Positions 1 through 6,290 are shown, numbered from the stretch's first letter. The stretch: 8,053 bases of DNA from Gammaproteobacteria bacterium (GCA_029880425.1 JAOUOK010000054.1:1-8053); one strand, 5' to 3'. A program made the numbers and translations. Notes: a model not told the origin generated them from the letters alone.

Positions 1-103
1 CATCCTGTAACTCAAGGTCGTTTTCTGTTTCTACTTCACCATCGTCGACACCATGCAAAAGCGCATCAATTTCATCTTGTGATAATAGTTCGTTAACCGA
101 CAT
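1..103 (-). CDS. fliM: Flagellar motor switch protein FliM, N-terminal fragment (runs off the left edge)
   Basis: Only the first 34 residues are inside the window. They contain the FliM N-terminal signature LSQDEIDALLHGV at residues 7-19, followed by an acidic stretch. In known FliM proteins this N-terminal peptide binds phosphorylated CheY, which switches the direction of flagellar rotation; the protein sits in the cytoplasmic C-ring with FliG and FliN. The ATG is preceded by AAGGA with a 6-base spacer, and that ribosome binding site overlaps the fliL stop codon (intergenic gap 9 bases), so the two genes are clearly co-transcribed and probably translationally coupled. The middle and SpoA-like C-terminal domains lie outside the window. 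Confidence 0.93.
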   Translation of the reverse strand, partial: MSVNELLSQDEIDALLHGVDDGEVETENDLELQD

Positions 104-112
104 TTTTTGTCC

Positions 113-691
113 TTACTGCATTATAAAACTAATAAAGTAAACATTTTCTATTGGGCCTTTTACGTCTGTTTTTTCACTAACTACAGCATTTGATTCTTTA
201 GTCTCAGCCCCTTCTTTTTTCTTTTCTTCATTCATTGCACCAATAACAATTTTATTGATGACATTGAGAAGCTTTTTCTGTAAAGCCTCTTTACCACTCC
301 GCTCACTCAGTTCTTCAAAGCTCAAACCACTGAGTAGTACCAGGATATCGTTACGTAAAACAGGTCTATATGTATTCACCACAGCTAAGGCTGCTTCGCT
401 CCTGGTTGCAACTTGTAAATCAACCTGTAAATAGCGAACTTTTGAACCCGGACCAAAATTAACGACAAATTCAGGTACCAATGTTTGATAAAGCAATGGT
501 TTAAGTACCTTTTGTGAACTTTCATTCTCAGCCCCGGCTGATTCATTACTATCACCGTCTTTACTGAAATACAGCCATGCACCGATACCACCGAGAACAA
601 TGACAAGGACTATTAAAACAACTAATAATATGATGGTTATCTTGTTACTTTTAGATTGTGTTACATCAAGCTCGAGTTCTTCTTCAGCCAT
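113..691 (-). CDS. fliL: Flagellar basal body-associated protein FliL
   Basis: A 192-residue single-pass inner membrane protein. It has a short acidic cytoplasmic N-terminus, one hydrophobic segment at about residues 18-41, a polar linker, and a periplasmic FliL domain from about residue 68 (LVPEFVVNFG, then the YLQVDLQVAT strand at 88-97 and RNDILVLLSGLSFEEL at 113-128) to a C-terminal VYFISFIMQ, the usual FliL ending. FliL surrounds the MotA/MotB stator and supports torque and stator assembly. I chose the ATG at 691 because AGGA lies 10 bases upstream. The same frame is open to a TTG at 742, but that codon falls inside the -12 element of the predicted sigma-54 promoter. A lysine/glutamate-rich stretch at about 155-180 looks longer than in typical FliL. 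It is first in an operon with fliM. Confidence 0.93.
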   Translation of the reverse strand: MAEEELELDVTQSKSNKITIILLVVLIVLVIVLGGIGAWLYFSKDGDSNESAGAENESSQKVLKPLLYQTLVPEFVVNFGPGSKVRYLQVDLQVATRSEAALAVVNTYRPVLRNDILVLLSGLSFEELSERSGKEALQKKLLNVINKIVIGAMNEEKKKEGAETKESNAVVSEKTDVKGPIENVYFISFIMQ

Positions 692-737
692 TACTTTTAA
701 TTCCTTTAGTGCAAGGTTCTGTACTTTATTTACTGGC

Positions 738-753
738 TGCAAAATACATACCA
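738..753 (-). promoter_or_regulatory. Sigma-54 (RpoN) type -24/-12 promoter for fliLM
   Basis: Reading the minus strand, TGGTAT, five bases, then TTGCA gives the invariant GG and GC separated by exactly 10 bases, and matches the consensus TGGCAC-N5-TTGC at all but two positions of the -24 box. The transcript would begin near 727, about 36 bases before the fliL ATG at 691. Flagellar basal-body operons in Vibrio and Pseudomonas are typically RpoN-dependent with FlrC/FleQ-type activators, so site and context agree. An alternative sigma-70 extended -10 (TGTTATAAA, minus strand of 779-787) lies just upstream but has no good -35 box. Confidence 0.62.
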
Positions 754-830
754 GTAATCAATAAAGGTAAAAAACCGTTTTATAACAAAAGGTTAAATTG
801 GTGTTTTTAGGAGCGCCAATGTATTGACGA

Positions 831-864
831 CAAAACAAGGCCATGAAATGACAAATTCATGACC
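831..864 (-). terminator. Probable Rho-independent terminator downstream of orn
   Basis: On the minus strand, the arm GGTCATGAA pairs with TTCATGGCC (one mismatch, 8-base loop, bases 839-864) and is followed by TTGTTTTG. This fits an intrinsic terminator about 65 bases past the orn stop codon, insulating orn from fliL. The stem is only moderately GC-rich and the T-run is interrupted, so strength is uncertain. On the plus strand there is no T-tract after the hairpin. Confidence 0.45.
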
Positions 865-928
865 CTGTGATTTGTATATCTACAGATAAAATGACTACCT
901 GTATTAGTGGAGACTAGCTATCAGAGAA

Positions 929-1471
929 TTATTTGAAAAGATGTTCACGATAATGACGTAATTCATTGATAGAATCACGGGTATCATCAAGTGCTAAGTG
1001 ATTTCCTGATTTAGTTACTGATTTTGCAACATCAGGTGCCCAACGTTTTGCCAGTTCTTTCAATGAACTGACATCAAGGTTTCGATAAAGAAAATAATCT
1101 TCGAGTTCAGGCATTAGCCGGGCCATAAAACGCCGATCCTGACAAATACTGTTACCGCACATCGGGGAAGCACCTTTAGGAACATATTGACTTATAAAGT
1201 CTAATGTTTCTTTTTCTGCTTCGGCCACAGAGTAGCTACTGTTTTTAACGCGTTCAGTTAAGCCCGAGTTTCCATGTTGATTAGTATTCCATTCATCCAT
1301 ATTGTTCATTATTTCATCACTTTGATGAATTGCTATCATAGGGCCTTCAGCCAGTTCATTGAGTTCACTATCGGTAATAATTGTTGCGATTTCAATAATG
1401 ACATCATTTTGAGTATCAAGACCGGTCATTTCCAGGTCGATCCAGATTAGATTACTTGCATTTTGTGTCAT
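929..1471 (-). CDS. orn: Oligoribonuclease (DEDDh 3'-5' exoribonuclease)
   Basis: A 180-residue cytoplasmic enzyme that degrades very short RNAs (2-5 nt), including the pGpG product of cyclic-di-GMP breakdown, to mononucleotides; in many gammaproteobacteria it is essential or nearly so. The Exo I motif [10 protein letters not shown] is at residues 10-19, with D12 and E14. D112 lies in CQDRRFM, and H158 and D163 in [11 protein letters not shown]. These are exactly the five metal-binding/catalytic positions of E. coli Orn numbering, and the length is normal. The start ATG has AAAAAGGG six bases upstream. The gene is divergent from the M48 protease gene and ends about 65 bases before a predicted terminator. 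As I recall, linkage of orn to rsgA is also common in Enterobacteria and Pseudomonas. No anomalies seen. Confidence 0.97.
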   Translation of the reverse strand: MTQNASNLIWIDLEMTGLDTQNDVIIEIATIITDSELNELAEGPMIAIHQSDEIMNNMDEWNTNQHGNSGLTERVKNSSYSVAEAEKETLDFISQYVPKGASPMCGNSICQDRRFMARLMPELEDYFLYRNLDVSSLKELAKRWAPDVAKSVTKSGNHLALDDTRDSINELRHYREHLFK

Positions 1472-1521
1472 AAAACACCCTTTTTAACTTCATACTTATG
1501 TGGAATTTTGACTTGCCATTC

Positions 1522-1530
1522 ATTCTAGCA
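1522..1530 (-). promoter_or_regulatory. Candidate extended -10 promoter for orn
   Basis: The minus strand reads TGCTAGAAT, an extended -10 (TG-N-TAGAAT, five of six matches to TATAAT). The transcript would start near 1515, about 44 bases before the orn ATG. No convincing -35 box is visible 16-18 bases upstream, which extended -10 promoters can tolerate. For the divergent protease gene I find only a TTGACT (1508-1513) without an acceptable -10 at normal spacing. Confidence 0.3.
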
Positions 1531-1578
1531 AACGCTAACCTGCCTGCCGATCTTAATTTATTTATATATTGGTTATTT

Positions 1579-2826
1579 ATGGAAATATTTAGTATTTTAT
1601 TTATTGCTGCACTGTTACTTTCACTTTTTACCCAGCTTTGGCTGTCTCGTCGCCAATCAATTGCAGTATCTAAACACCGTAGCAACGTACCTGAAGCATT
1701 TGCTGAACAAATAACACCTGAACAACATCAAAAAGCTGCAGATTACACATTAGCAAAACTCTCAGTTAATAAAATAGAGCTCGTTTATGGTGCTGTATTA
1801 CTGGTTGCATGGACACTTGGTGGTGGTTTAAACCTGATGGATACTTTTTTTCGCTCATTTGCCTATAGTGAAATCCTGACTGGTCTTGTGGTTATTTTTG
1901 GCTTTATGTTTATTTCAGCAGTATTAGATTTACCTTTTACCTTATACCGCACTTTTAAAATCGAACAACGTTTTGGTTTTAACCGTATGACTGCGTTGCA
2001 ATTTATAAAAGATATGCTAATACAGACCATGCTTAGCCTGGTTTTATTTGTACCACTATTTGCGGGCATACTCTGGCTAATGCAAGATGCTTCATCTTTT
2101 TGGTGGGTTTACGTCTGGGTCGTTATCCTTAGCTTTGGGTTATTAATTTCCTGGATTTTTCCTACCTTTATTGCGCCTTTATTTAATAAGTTTGAACCTC
2201 TTGAAGATGAAACCTTACGCGAACGTATAACTAAACTCATGGATCGTTGTGGTTTTGCAAGTAATGGTATTTTTGTTATGGATGGCTCAAAACGTTCAAG
2301 TCATGGTAATGCGTATTTTACAGGCCTGGGTAAAAACAAGCGCATTGTATTTTTTGATACTTTACTTGAAACACTGGACGCAAATGAAGTTGAAGCTGTA
2401 CTGGCACATGAACTTGGTCATTTTAAACACCACCATGTTCGTAAAGGATTAATTTTAAGTGCCGCCCTTACATTTGTAAGCCTGGCGCTACTTGCATGGT
2501 TAATAAAACAAGATACTTTTTATCATGCTCTGGGAGCTTCTAATCCATCAACCTATATGGCCCTTATATTGTTCATACTTGTTACACCATTATTCAGTAT
2601 CTACCTGCAACCCGTAATGTCTTTTATTAGTCGTAAACATGAATTTGAAGCCGATGATTTTGCAGCGGTTCAGAGTCAGCCACAAACCTTAATTAAAGCA
2701 TTGGTTAAACTGTATCGAGATAATGCAAATACCTTAACACCTGATACACTATATTCAGCATTTCATGACTCACATCCACCAGCCCCCGTGCGTGTGGCTC
2801 ATTTATCAGCTAAAATAACTCAATAA
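1579..2826 (+). CDS. M48 family (Ste24-like) membrane zinc metalloprotease
   Basis: A 415-residue multi-pass inner membrane protease related to the CAAX protease Ste24. The first hydrophobic segment is followed by QLWLSRRQ and then HQKAADYT, typical of the M48_N domain. Further membrane segments precede the catalytic region, which holds DGSKRSSHGNAYFTG, the zinc motif HELGH (277-281 from this start) and EFEAD (355-359), whose first Glu or neighbour is the third zinc ligand. A further membrane pair lies between them, and HDSHPPAPVR is near the C-terminus. Likely role is membrane or envelope protein quality control; the substrate is unknown. The frame is open to an ATG at 1498, which would add 27 hydrophobic residues. 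I prefer 1579 because family members start with this segment and it leaves 107 bases for divergent promoters. Neither start has a clear ribosome binding site. It is first in an operon with the cytochrome and rsgA. Confidence 0.9.
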   Translation: MEIFSILFIAALLLSLFTQLWLSRRQSIAVSKHRSNVPEAFAEQITPEQHQKAADYTLAKLSVNKIELVYGAVLLVAWTLGGGLNLMDTFFRSFAYSEILTGLVVIFGFMFISAVLDLPFTLYRTFKIEQRFGFNRMTALQFIKDMLIQTMLSLVLFVPLFAGILWLMQDASSFWWVYVWVVILSFGLLISWIFPTFIAPLFNKFEPLEDETLRERITKLMDRCGFASNGIFVMDGSKRSSHGNAYFTGLGKNKRIVFFDTLLETLDANEVEAVLAHELGHFKHHHVRKGLILSAALTFVSLALLAWLIKQDTFYHALGASNPSTYMALILFILVTPLFSIYLQPVMSFISRKHEFEADDFAAVQSQPQTLIKALVKLYRDNANTLTPDTLYSAFHDSHPPAPVRVAHLSAKITQ

Positions 2827-2848
2827 TTAACATATCCAAGGAAAAAAT

Positions 2849-3154
2849 ATGTCGCGTTTACTTACTTATATTAGTCTTACAGGAAGTTTGTTTTTTATTG
2901 CTCTTTCTGCACAGGCAGATATCAATAATGGCAAAGAGCTGCATGATAGTAATTGCACCTCTTGTCACATTTCAATTCAGGGTGGTGATGGTACCGGCAT
3001 ATACACGCGTGAAAACAAGCGTATAGAAACTTACCCCGCTCTTATTAAGCAGGTTAAACGCTGTCGCGACAGCCTGGGAATGCAGTGGCCAGAAAACCAT
3101 ATTAATGACGTTGTAAAATATCTGAATTCGAATTTTTATAAGTTCAAGGAATAA
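2849..3154 (+). CDS. Small periplasmic monohaem c-type cytochrome
   Basis: A 101-residue protein with a Sec signal peptide (positively charged start, hydrophobic core to residue 20, likely cleavage after AQA at 21-23), leaving a mature protein of about 78 residues. The haem-binding motif CTSCH is at 36-40 (C36 and C39 covalent, H40 axial). M78 in SLGMQWP is the likely distal Met ligand, followed by the C-terminal helix HINDVVKYLN. It would be an electron carrier or a small redox subunit in the periplasm; the partner cannot be told from sequence. C72 is an extra cysteine outside the haem motif. AAGGA lies six bases before the ATG. It follows the protease stop by 22 bases and precedes the 59-codon ORF, so it is a middle gene of the same operon. 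Confidence 0.9.
   Translation: MSRLLTYISLTGSLFFIALSAQADINNGKELHDSNCTSCHISIQGGDGTGIYTRENKRIETYPALIKQVKRCRDSLGMQWPENHINDVVKYLNSNFYKFKE
3146..3150 (+). promoter_or_regulatory. Ribosome binding site for the 59-codon ORF
   Basis: AAGGA lies nine bases before the GTG at 3160, inside the last codons of the cytochrome gene. It is the main reason for calling a GTG start there; the reading frame opens only after an in-frame TAA at 3139-3141 and contains no ATG. Confidence 0.6.
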
Positions 3155-3159
3155 GTTTT

Positions 3160-3339
3160 GTGGCTGGTTTAAATCAAACTTTACACATACAGCACTATAA
3201 AACTGATACATCTTCTCATCTTCTTAACGAAGAGCAATTAATTTTATCTCCTGAATTGCTCGCATTCATCACTTCTGCTGTATGCCATGAGCAACAGTAT
3301 AACTGTCATTTTGAGATTGCATTTAGATATAGTCAATGA
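3160..3339 (+). CDS. Small 59-residue protein, possible degenerate pterin-4a-carbinolamine dehydratase remnant
   Basis: This short frame fills the whole gap between the cytochrome and rsgA. It starts with GTG five bases after the cytochrome stop, has AAGGA nine bases upstream, and ends in TGA overlapping the rsgA ATG (ATGA). The predicted protein is soluble, with no signal peptide or membrane segment, and has three histidines and two cysteines in its second half. I do not recognise it with confidence. Residues 33-59 (from LLAFITSAV to FEIAFRYSQ) line up without gaps, by eye and from memory, with the helix-strand core of PhhB/PCD proteins (AF..AV, then HHP, then a Tyr). However, the catalytic HHP is replaced by C49-H50-F51, and the C-terminal His/Asp part is absent, so it cannot be an active dehydratase. 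It may be a decayed phhB or an unrelated small protein acting as a coupling leader for rsgA. Confidence 0.55.
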   Translation: MAGLNQTLHIQHYKTDTSSHLLNEEQLILSPELLAFITSAVCHEQQYNCHFEIAFRYSQ

Positions 3340-4244
3340 ATACTGCCGAGCAAAAAAAAGGCACGGTGATTGCCGCCTACCGTAGTTACACACTTATTGA
3401 AGATAGTGAGAATAATTTTTTTAAATGCCAGCAAAGAAAATCAATTGGACAGGTTGTATGTGGTGATATTGTTACATGGCAGGTTGAAGATGAACATTCT
3501 GGTGTAATTACGTCAATTAATGAACGCCATTCAATATTACAGCGCCCTGATATTAATGGAAAGTTACGTATTATTGCTTCCAATATCGACCAGGTATTTA
3601 TCGTTGTCGCACATAAACCAGAATTAAACGAAGGTCTTATCGATCGCTACCTTGTGGCAGCTGAAAACAGCCACTTAAAACCCGTCATACTTTTAAATAA
3701 AATAGATTTACTTGATAAGCAGGAATTAGATGCATTTAAAAAAAGATTAAAGCTCTACCAGGATATTGGTTATAAAGTTATATATACCAGCGCAAAACAG
3801 GAACATGGCCTGGATTCTTTAATTCAAGTATTAAATGACAATAATAACATTTTTGTCGGGCAATCCGGTGTCGGGAAATCTTCTTTAATTAATACCATAC
3901 TTAAAGATTCAAATGCGCGTATTGGCGAGATATCTGACGCTACAGGGAAAGGAAAACATACCACGACTACAGCATATCTTTACCCTTTAAAGCAAAACCA
4001 GGGGCATATTATTGATTCACCGGGGGTAAGGGAGTTTGGGCTAGTTAAGTTGTCTGAACAGGATGTCGCCGATGGTTTTATAGAATTCAGAGATTATACT
4101 GGCTATTGTAAGTTCAGGAATTGTGCGCACAAAAATGAACCCGGATGCTCGTTACTTAAAGCGGTTAAAGAACATAAGATTTCACCGCAAAGATGGGAAA
4201 GTTACCAAAGAATTATCACTTCAATTAATGATGAAAATCATTAA
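3336..4244 (+). CDS. rsgA: Ribosome small subunit-dependent GTPase A (RsgA/YjeQ)
   Basis: A 302-residue circularly permuted GTPase that acts in late 30S ribosome maturation. An N-terminal OB-fold (about residues 8-70) is followed by the permuted motif order G4 NKID (121-124), G5 TSAK (151-154), G1 GQSGVGKSS (175-183), G2 region HTTTT (208-212) and G3 DSPG (227-230). The C-terminal zinc finger has C258, C263, H265 and C271. All key residues are present and the length is normal. The ATG overlaps the stop of the preceding 59-codon ORF by the ATGA arrangement, and I see no ribosome binding site of its own in the AT-rich bases before it, so translation is probably coupled to that ORF. It is last in the plus-strand operon and is tail-to-tail with motB, with only 10 bases between the stops. 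Confidence 0.97.
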   Translation: MNTAEQKKGTVIAAYRSYTLIEDSENNFFKCQQRKSIGQVVCGDIVTWQVEDEHSGVITSINERHSILQRPDINGKLRIIASNIDQVFIVVAHKPELNEGLIDRYLVAAENSHLKPVILLNKIDLLDKQELDAFKKRLKLYQDIGYKVIYTSAKQEHGLDSLIQVLNDNNNIFVGQSGVGKSSLINTILKDSNARIGEISDATGKGKHTTTTAYLYPLKQNQGHIIDSPGVREFGLVKLSEQDVADGFIEFRDYTGYCKFRNCAHKNEPGCSLLKAVKEHKISPQRWESYQRIITSINDENH

Positions 4245-4254
4245 TTATAAAAAA

Positions 4255-5196
4255 CTATAACACTTGTTTTTTCTTATCCCGTGAATCAGCTGTCTTCCCT
4301 TCACTCTTTGTAATTGAATCCATAGTCGATTGATTCATAACGATAATGCTTATACGCCGGTTAATTGGGTTATAGGGATTTTTCTTATCAAATAACACGC
4401 TCGAAGCTAATCCCACTACACGACCAACCTGTTTTGCAGGTAATCCACCTTTTAAAAGTTCTCGTCTTGCAGCATTTGCTCGGTCACTGGACAGTTCCCA
4501 GTTACTATACGTTTTACGTAGTACTTCACCATCAACCGTTTCATATTCAATAACGCCTTTACCAAAAGCTGAAACATCTGTATGCCCGGTAATACTTATT
4601 TGATTAGGGGCATACTTAGTTATGGTTTTGGCAAGTTCACGCAGGATAACGCGCGTATAGGGTTTGAGCTTTTCACTGCCAGCAGAAAACATGGGGCGTT
4701 TTTCTTTGTCAATGATTTGAATTCGTAAACCTTCTGGTGTAACTTCGAGTAACAATTGGTCTTTAAAATCTTTTAGCATATCGCTTTGTTCAATGGTTTC
4801 TTTAAGTTTTTCCATCAATTGGTCAAGTGTTTTTTTCTCTTTTGCAATAGCTTCTGTATCAATTACTTCTATTATTTCGGGTTTTACTTCTTCATTTGCT
4901 TTTGTTTGCTCATTAAGCTTTTCACCATCGCCGCGAGGAATATCCCGTGTACCTCCAAGCTTTATCATACTGGTGCTTGCACCACCTGGACCAATTAAAG
5001 GAGATGGCGCCCTGAACATTTCAGAAATACCGCCACGCATCGCTTCATCAGTTACGCCAAGCAACCAAAGCAAAAGGAAAAAAGCCATCATCGCAGTTAC
5101 AAAATCAGCATAGGCGACTTTCCATGCTCCACCATGATGTCCGCCACCTTTGACAATCTTTTTGATGACTATCGGTTGTTTTTTATCATCGGCCAC
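4255..5196 (-). CDS. motB: Flagellar motor stator protein MotB
   Basis: A 313-residue inner membrane protein that forms the stator with MotA and anchors it to peptidoglycan. After a basic N-terminus comes WKVAYADFVTAMMAFF at 25-40, in which D31 is the proton-carrying aspartate (D32 of E. coli), within a single membrane segment to about 47. A plug/linker region follows, with a Lys/Glu-rich helix at about 115-145, then the OmpA-like peptidoglycan-binding domain with TGHTD (203-207), NWELSSDRANAARR (232-245) and NRRISI (279-284). The start is GTG, with only a weak AAGAAAG upstream, 44 bases after motA, so coupling to motA is likely. The loop between TGHTD and YSNWE is about ten residues longer than in E. 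coli, and the C-terminal tail is charged. The stop is TAG. Confidence 0.96.
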   Translation of the reverse strand: MADDKKQPIVIKKIVKGGGHHGGAWKVAYADFVTAMMAFFLLLWLLGVTDEAMRGGISEMFRAPSPLIGPGGASTSMIKLGGTRDIPRGDGEKLNEQTKANEEVKPEIIEVIDTEAIAKEKKTLDQLMEKLKETIEQSDMLKDFKDQLLLEVTPEGLRIQIIDKEKRPMFSAGSEKLKPYTRVILRELAKTITKYAPNQISITGHTDVSAFGKGVIEYETVDGEVLRKTYSNWELSSDRANAARRELLKGGLPAKQVGRVVGLASSVLFDKKNPYNPINRRISIIVMNQSTMDSITKSEGKTADSRDKKKQVL

Positions 5197-5240
5197 TTTG
5201 TAAAAATTCTTTCTTATGTTCTATTGATATACAGACAAAA

Positions 5241-6095
5241 TTATTTTTGTCCCTTGACGTATTCTTCAAGCTCAATAAATGTTGGTCTTAGATTACCGGT
5301 TAGTGCTTTGCGTCCAAATTCGACAGCAATTTGTGGTGTATAACCATTTAATGTTGCGATAATGCAGGTCTTGGCGCAACCAAATATTAAACCTTCCTCT
5401 TTAGCCTGTTCGCCCATTGAAGCTGCCATCGGCCCGGCAAAGCCATAACCCATTAATATACCCATGAATGTTCCAACCAATGCGGCTCCAACATGATGCC
5501 CTAAAACTTCCGGTGGCTCACTTATGTAGCCCATCGTGATTACAACTCCCATGACCGCTGCAACGATACCAAAAGCAGGTAAACCATCTGCCATTGTTTG
5601 TAATGCATGGCTGGGTGCTTCTGCTTCATGGTGGTGAGTTTCTAGTTCAAGATCCATCAGGCTTTCAAGTTCAAAGGCGTTCATGTTGCCGCCTACCATT
5701 AGACGTAAATAGTCACAAATAAAATCAATTAAATGGTGATTAGCTAAAAGTTTGGGAACTTCTTTAAAAATTTCACTCTCGTGAGGGTTTTCAATATCAT
5801 CCTCAAGTGCCATTAACCCCTCTTTTCGAGCTTTTGAAAACAGTTTAAACATTAAACCCAGTAATTCCATGTAGGTTTCTTTTTTATATTTTTGTCCTTT
5901 AAATAACCCCAGAATACCTTTAAGCGTACCTGTTACAACAGAAGCGGGATTAGCAACAATAAAGGCACCTGTTGCGCCACCTAAGATAATTAAAATTTCA
6001 AAAGGTTGCCACAATGCACCAAGAAAACCACCTGCAGCAACATAACCGGTGATAATACAAGCACAGGTTATAACTAGACCTATTATAAATTTCAT
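5241..6095 (-). CDS. motA: Flagellar motor stator protein MotA (proton type)
   Basis: A 284-residue inner membrane protein with four membrane segments (about 2-20, 33-50, 172-192 and 203-225) and a large cytoplasmic loop that touches FliG. The functional residues fall at exactly the E. coli positions: R90 and E98 in the loop (ARKEGLMALEDDIENP, 89-104), P173 in LPAFGIVAAVMGV, and P222 in GFAGPMAAS. The C-terminal NGYTPQIAVEFGRK and RPTFIELEEYV are also characteristic. Length and loop resemble MotA of E. coli and Pseudomonas rather than the shorter sodium-type PomA, so I infer a proton-driven motor. AGGA lies 13 bases before the ATG, slightly far. It is first in the motAB operon, behind a FliA-type promoter. 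Confidence 0.96.
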   Translation of the reverse strand: MKFIIGLVITCACIITGYVAAGGFLGALWQPFEILIILGGATGAFIVANPASVVTGTLKGILGLFKGQKYKKETYMELLGLMFKLFSKARKEGLMALEDDIENPHESEIFKEVPKLLANHHLIDFICDYLRLMVGGNMNAFELESLMDLELETHHHEAEAPSHALQTMADGLPAFGIVAAVMGVVITMGYISEPPEVLGHHVGAALVGTFMGILMGYGFAGPMAASMGEQAKEEGLIFGCAKTCIIATLNGYTPQIAVEFGRKALTGNLRPTFIELEEYVKGQK

Positions 6096-6129
6096 TTTTT
6101 CAAAAAATTCCTAAGATGCCGGTAATACT

Positions 6130-6146
6130 TTAACTTTATTAGTTAA
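6130..6146. repeat. Short AT-rich inverted repeat in the motA leader
   Basis: TTAACT, five bases, AGTTAA forms a perfect 6-bp dyad between the predicted motA transcription start (about 6160) and the ATG. It could be a weak leader hairpin or a protein-binding dyad. In DNA this AT-rich it could also be chance. Confidence 0.25.
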
Positions 6147-6167
6147 TCATGGTAATCGTTATCTATC

Positions 6168-6195
6168 TTATCGACCAAGCTTAATATTTACTTTA
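6168..6195 (-). promoter_or_regulatory. FliA (sigma-28) type promoter for motAB
   Basis: The minus strand reads TAAAGTAA (6195-6188), a 12-base spacer, then GTCGATAA (6175-6168). The consensus is TAAAGTTT, 11 bases, GCCGATAA, so the -10 box matches seven of eight and the -35 six of eight, with a spacer one base long. Transcription would start near 6160, leaving a leader of about 65 bases before motA. The motAB genes are classic FliA-dependent late flagellar genes. Confidence 0.6.
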
Positions 6196-6229
6196 GAAAA
6201 TTATCCACCTGTCCGATATATTTATATGA

Positions 6230-6239
6230 CTTGTACAAG
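6230..6239. repeat. Perfect 10-bp palindrome CTTGTACAAG in the motA/HDOD intergenic region
   Basis: CTTGTACAAG is a perfect palindrome placed about 35 bases upstream of both divergent promoter candidates. It could be an operator half-site pair for a dimeric regulator; no second copy was noticed in this window. Confidence 0.25.
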
Positions 6240-6263
6240 ATTATATTTTTCTATTAAATCAGA

Positions 6264-6290
6264 TAAAGTTTTAATTTATATACTTAATAA
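6264..6290 (+). promoter_or_regulatory. Weak FliA-like promoter for the HDOD-GAF gene
   Basis: TAAAGTTT (6264-6271) is a perfect sigma-28 -35 box, followed by the exact 11-base spacer and CTTAATAA (6283-6290). That keeps only the ATAA half of GCCGATAA. The start would be near 6298, about 28 bases before the ATG. The missing GCCG core and the AT-rich setting make this uncertain. Confidence 0.33.

Noticed and set aside
692..742. A longer fliL reading frame starting at a TTG at 742
   Set aside because: It has no ribosome binding site, its start codon lies in the -12 box of the sigma-54 promoter, and the ATG at 691 has a good AGGA upstream.
804..822. Minus-strand TTGGCGC upstream of fliL as a sigma-54 -24 element
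   Set aside because: No GC at the required 10-base spacing; the bases there are all A.
4793..5113. 106-codon plus-strand frame opposite motB
   Set aside because: It is a shadow of a well-supported gene, with Ser/Phe-rich low-complexity content and no family resemblance.
6112..6138. Second sigma-28-like site before motA (TAAAGTTA, 11 bases, GCATCTTA)
   Set aside because: The -10 box matches only four of eight, and it lies so close to the ATG that the transcript would lose the ribosome binding site.
6201..6209. DnaA-box-like TTATCCACC
   Set aside because: A single near-match without neighbouring boxes, an AT-rich unwinding element or origin genes; chance is likely.
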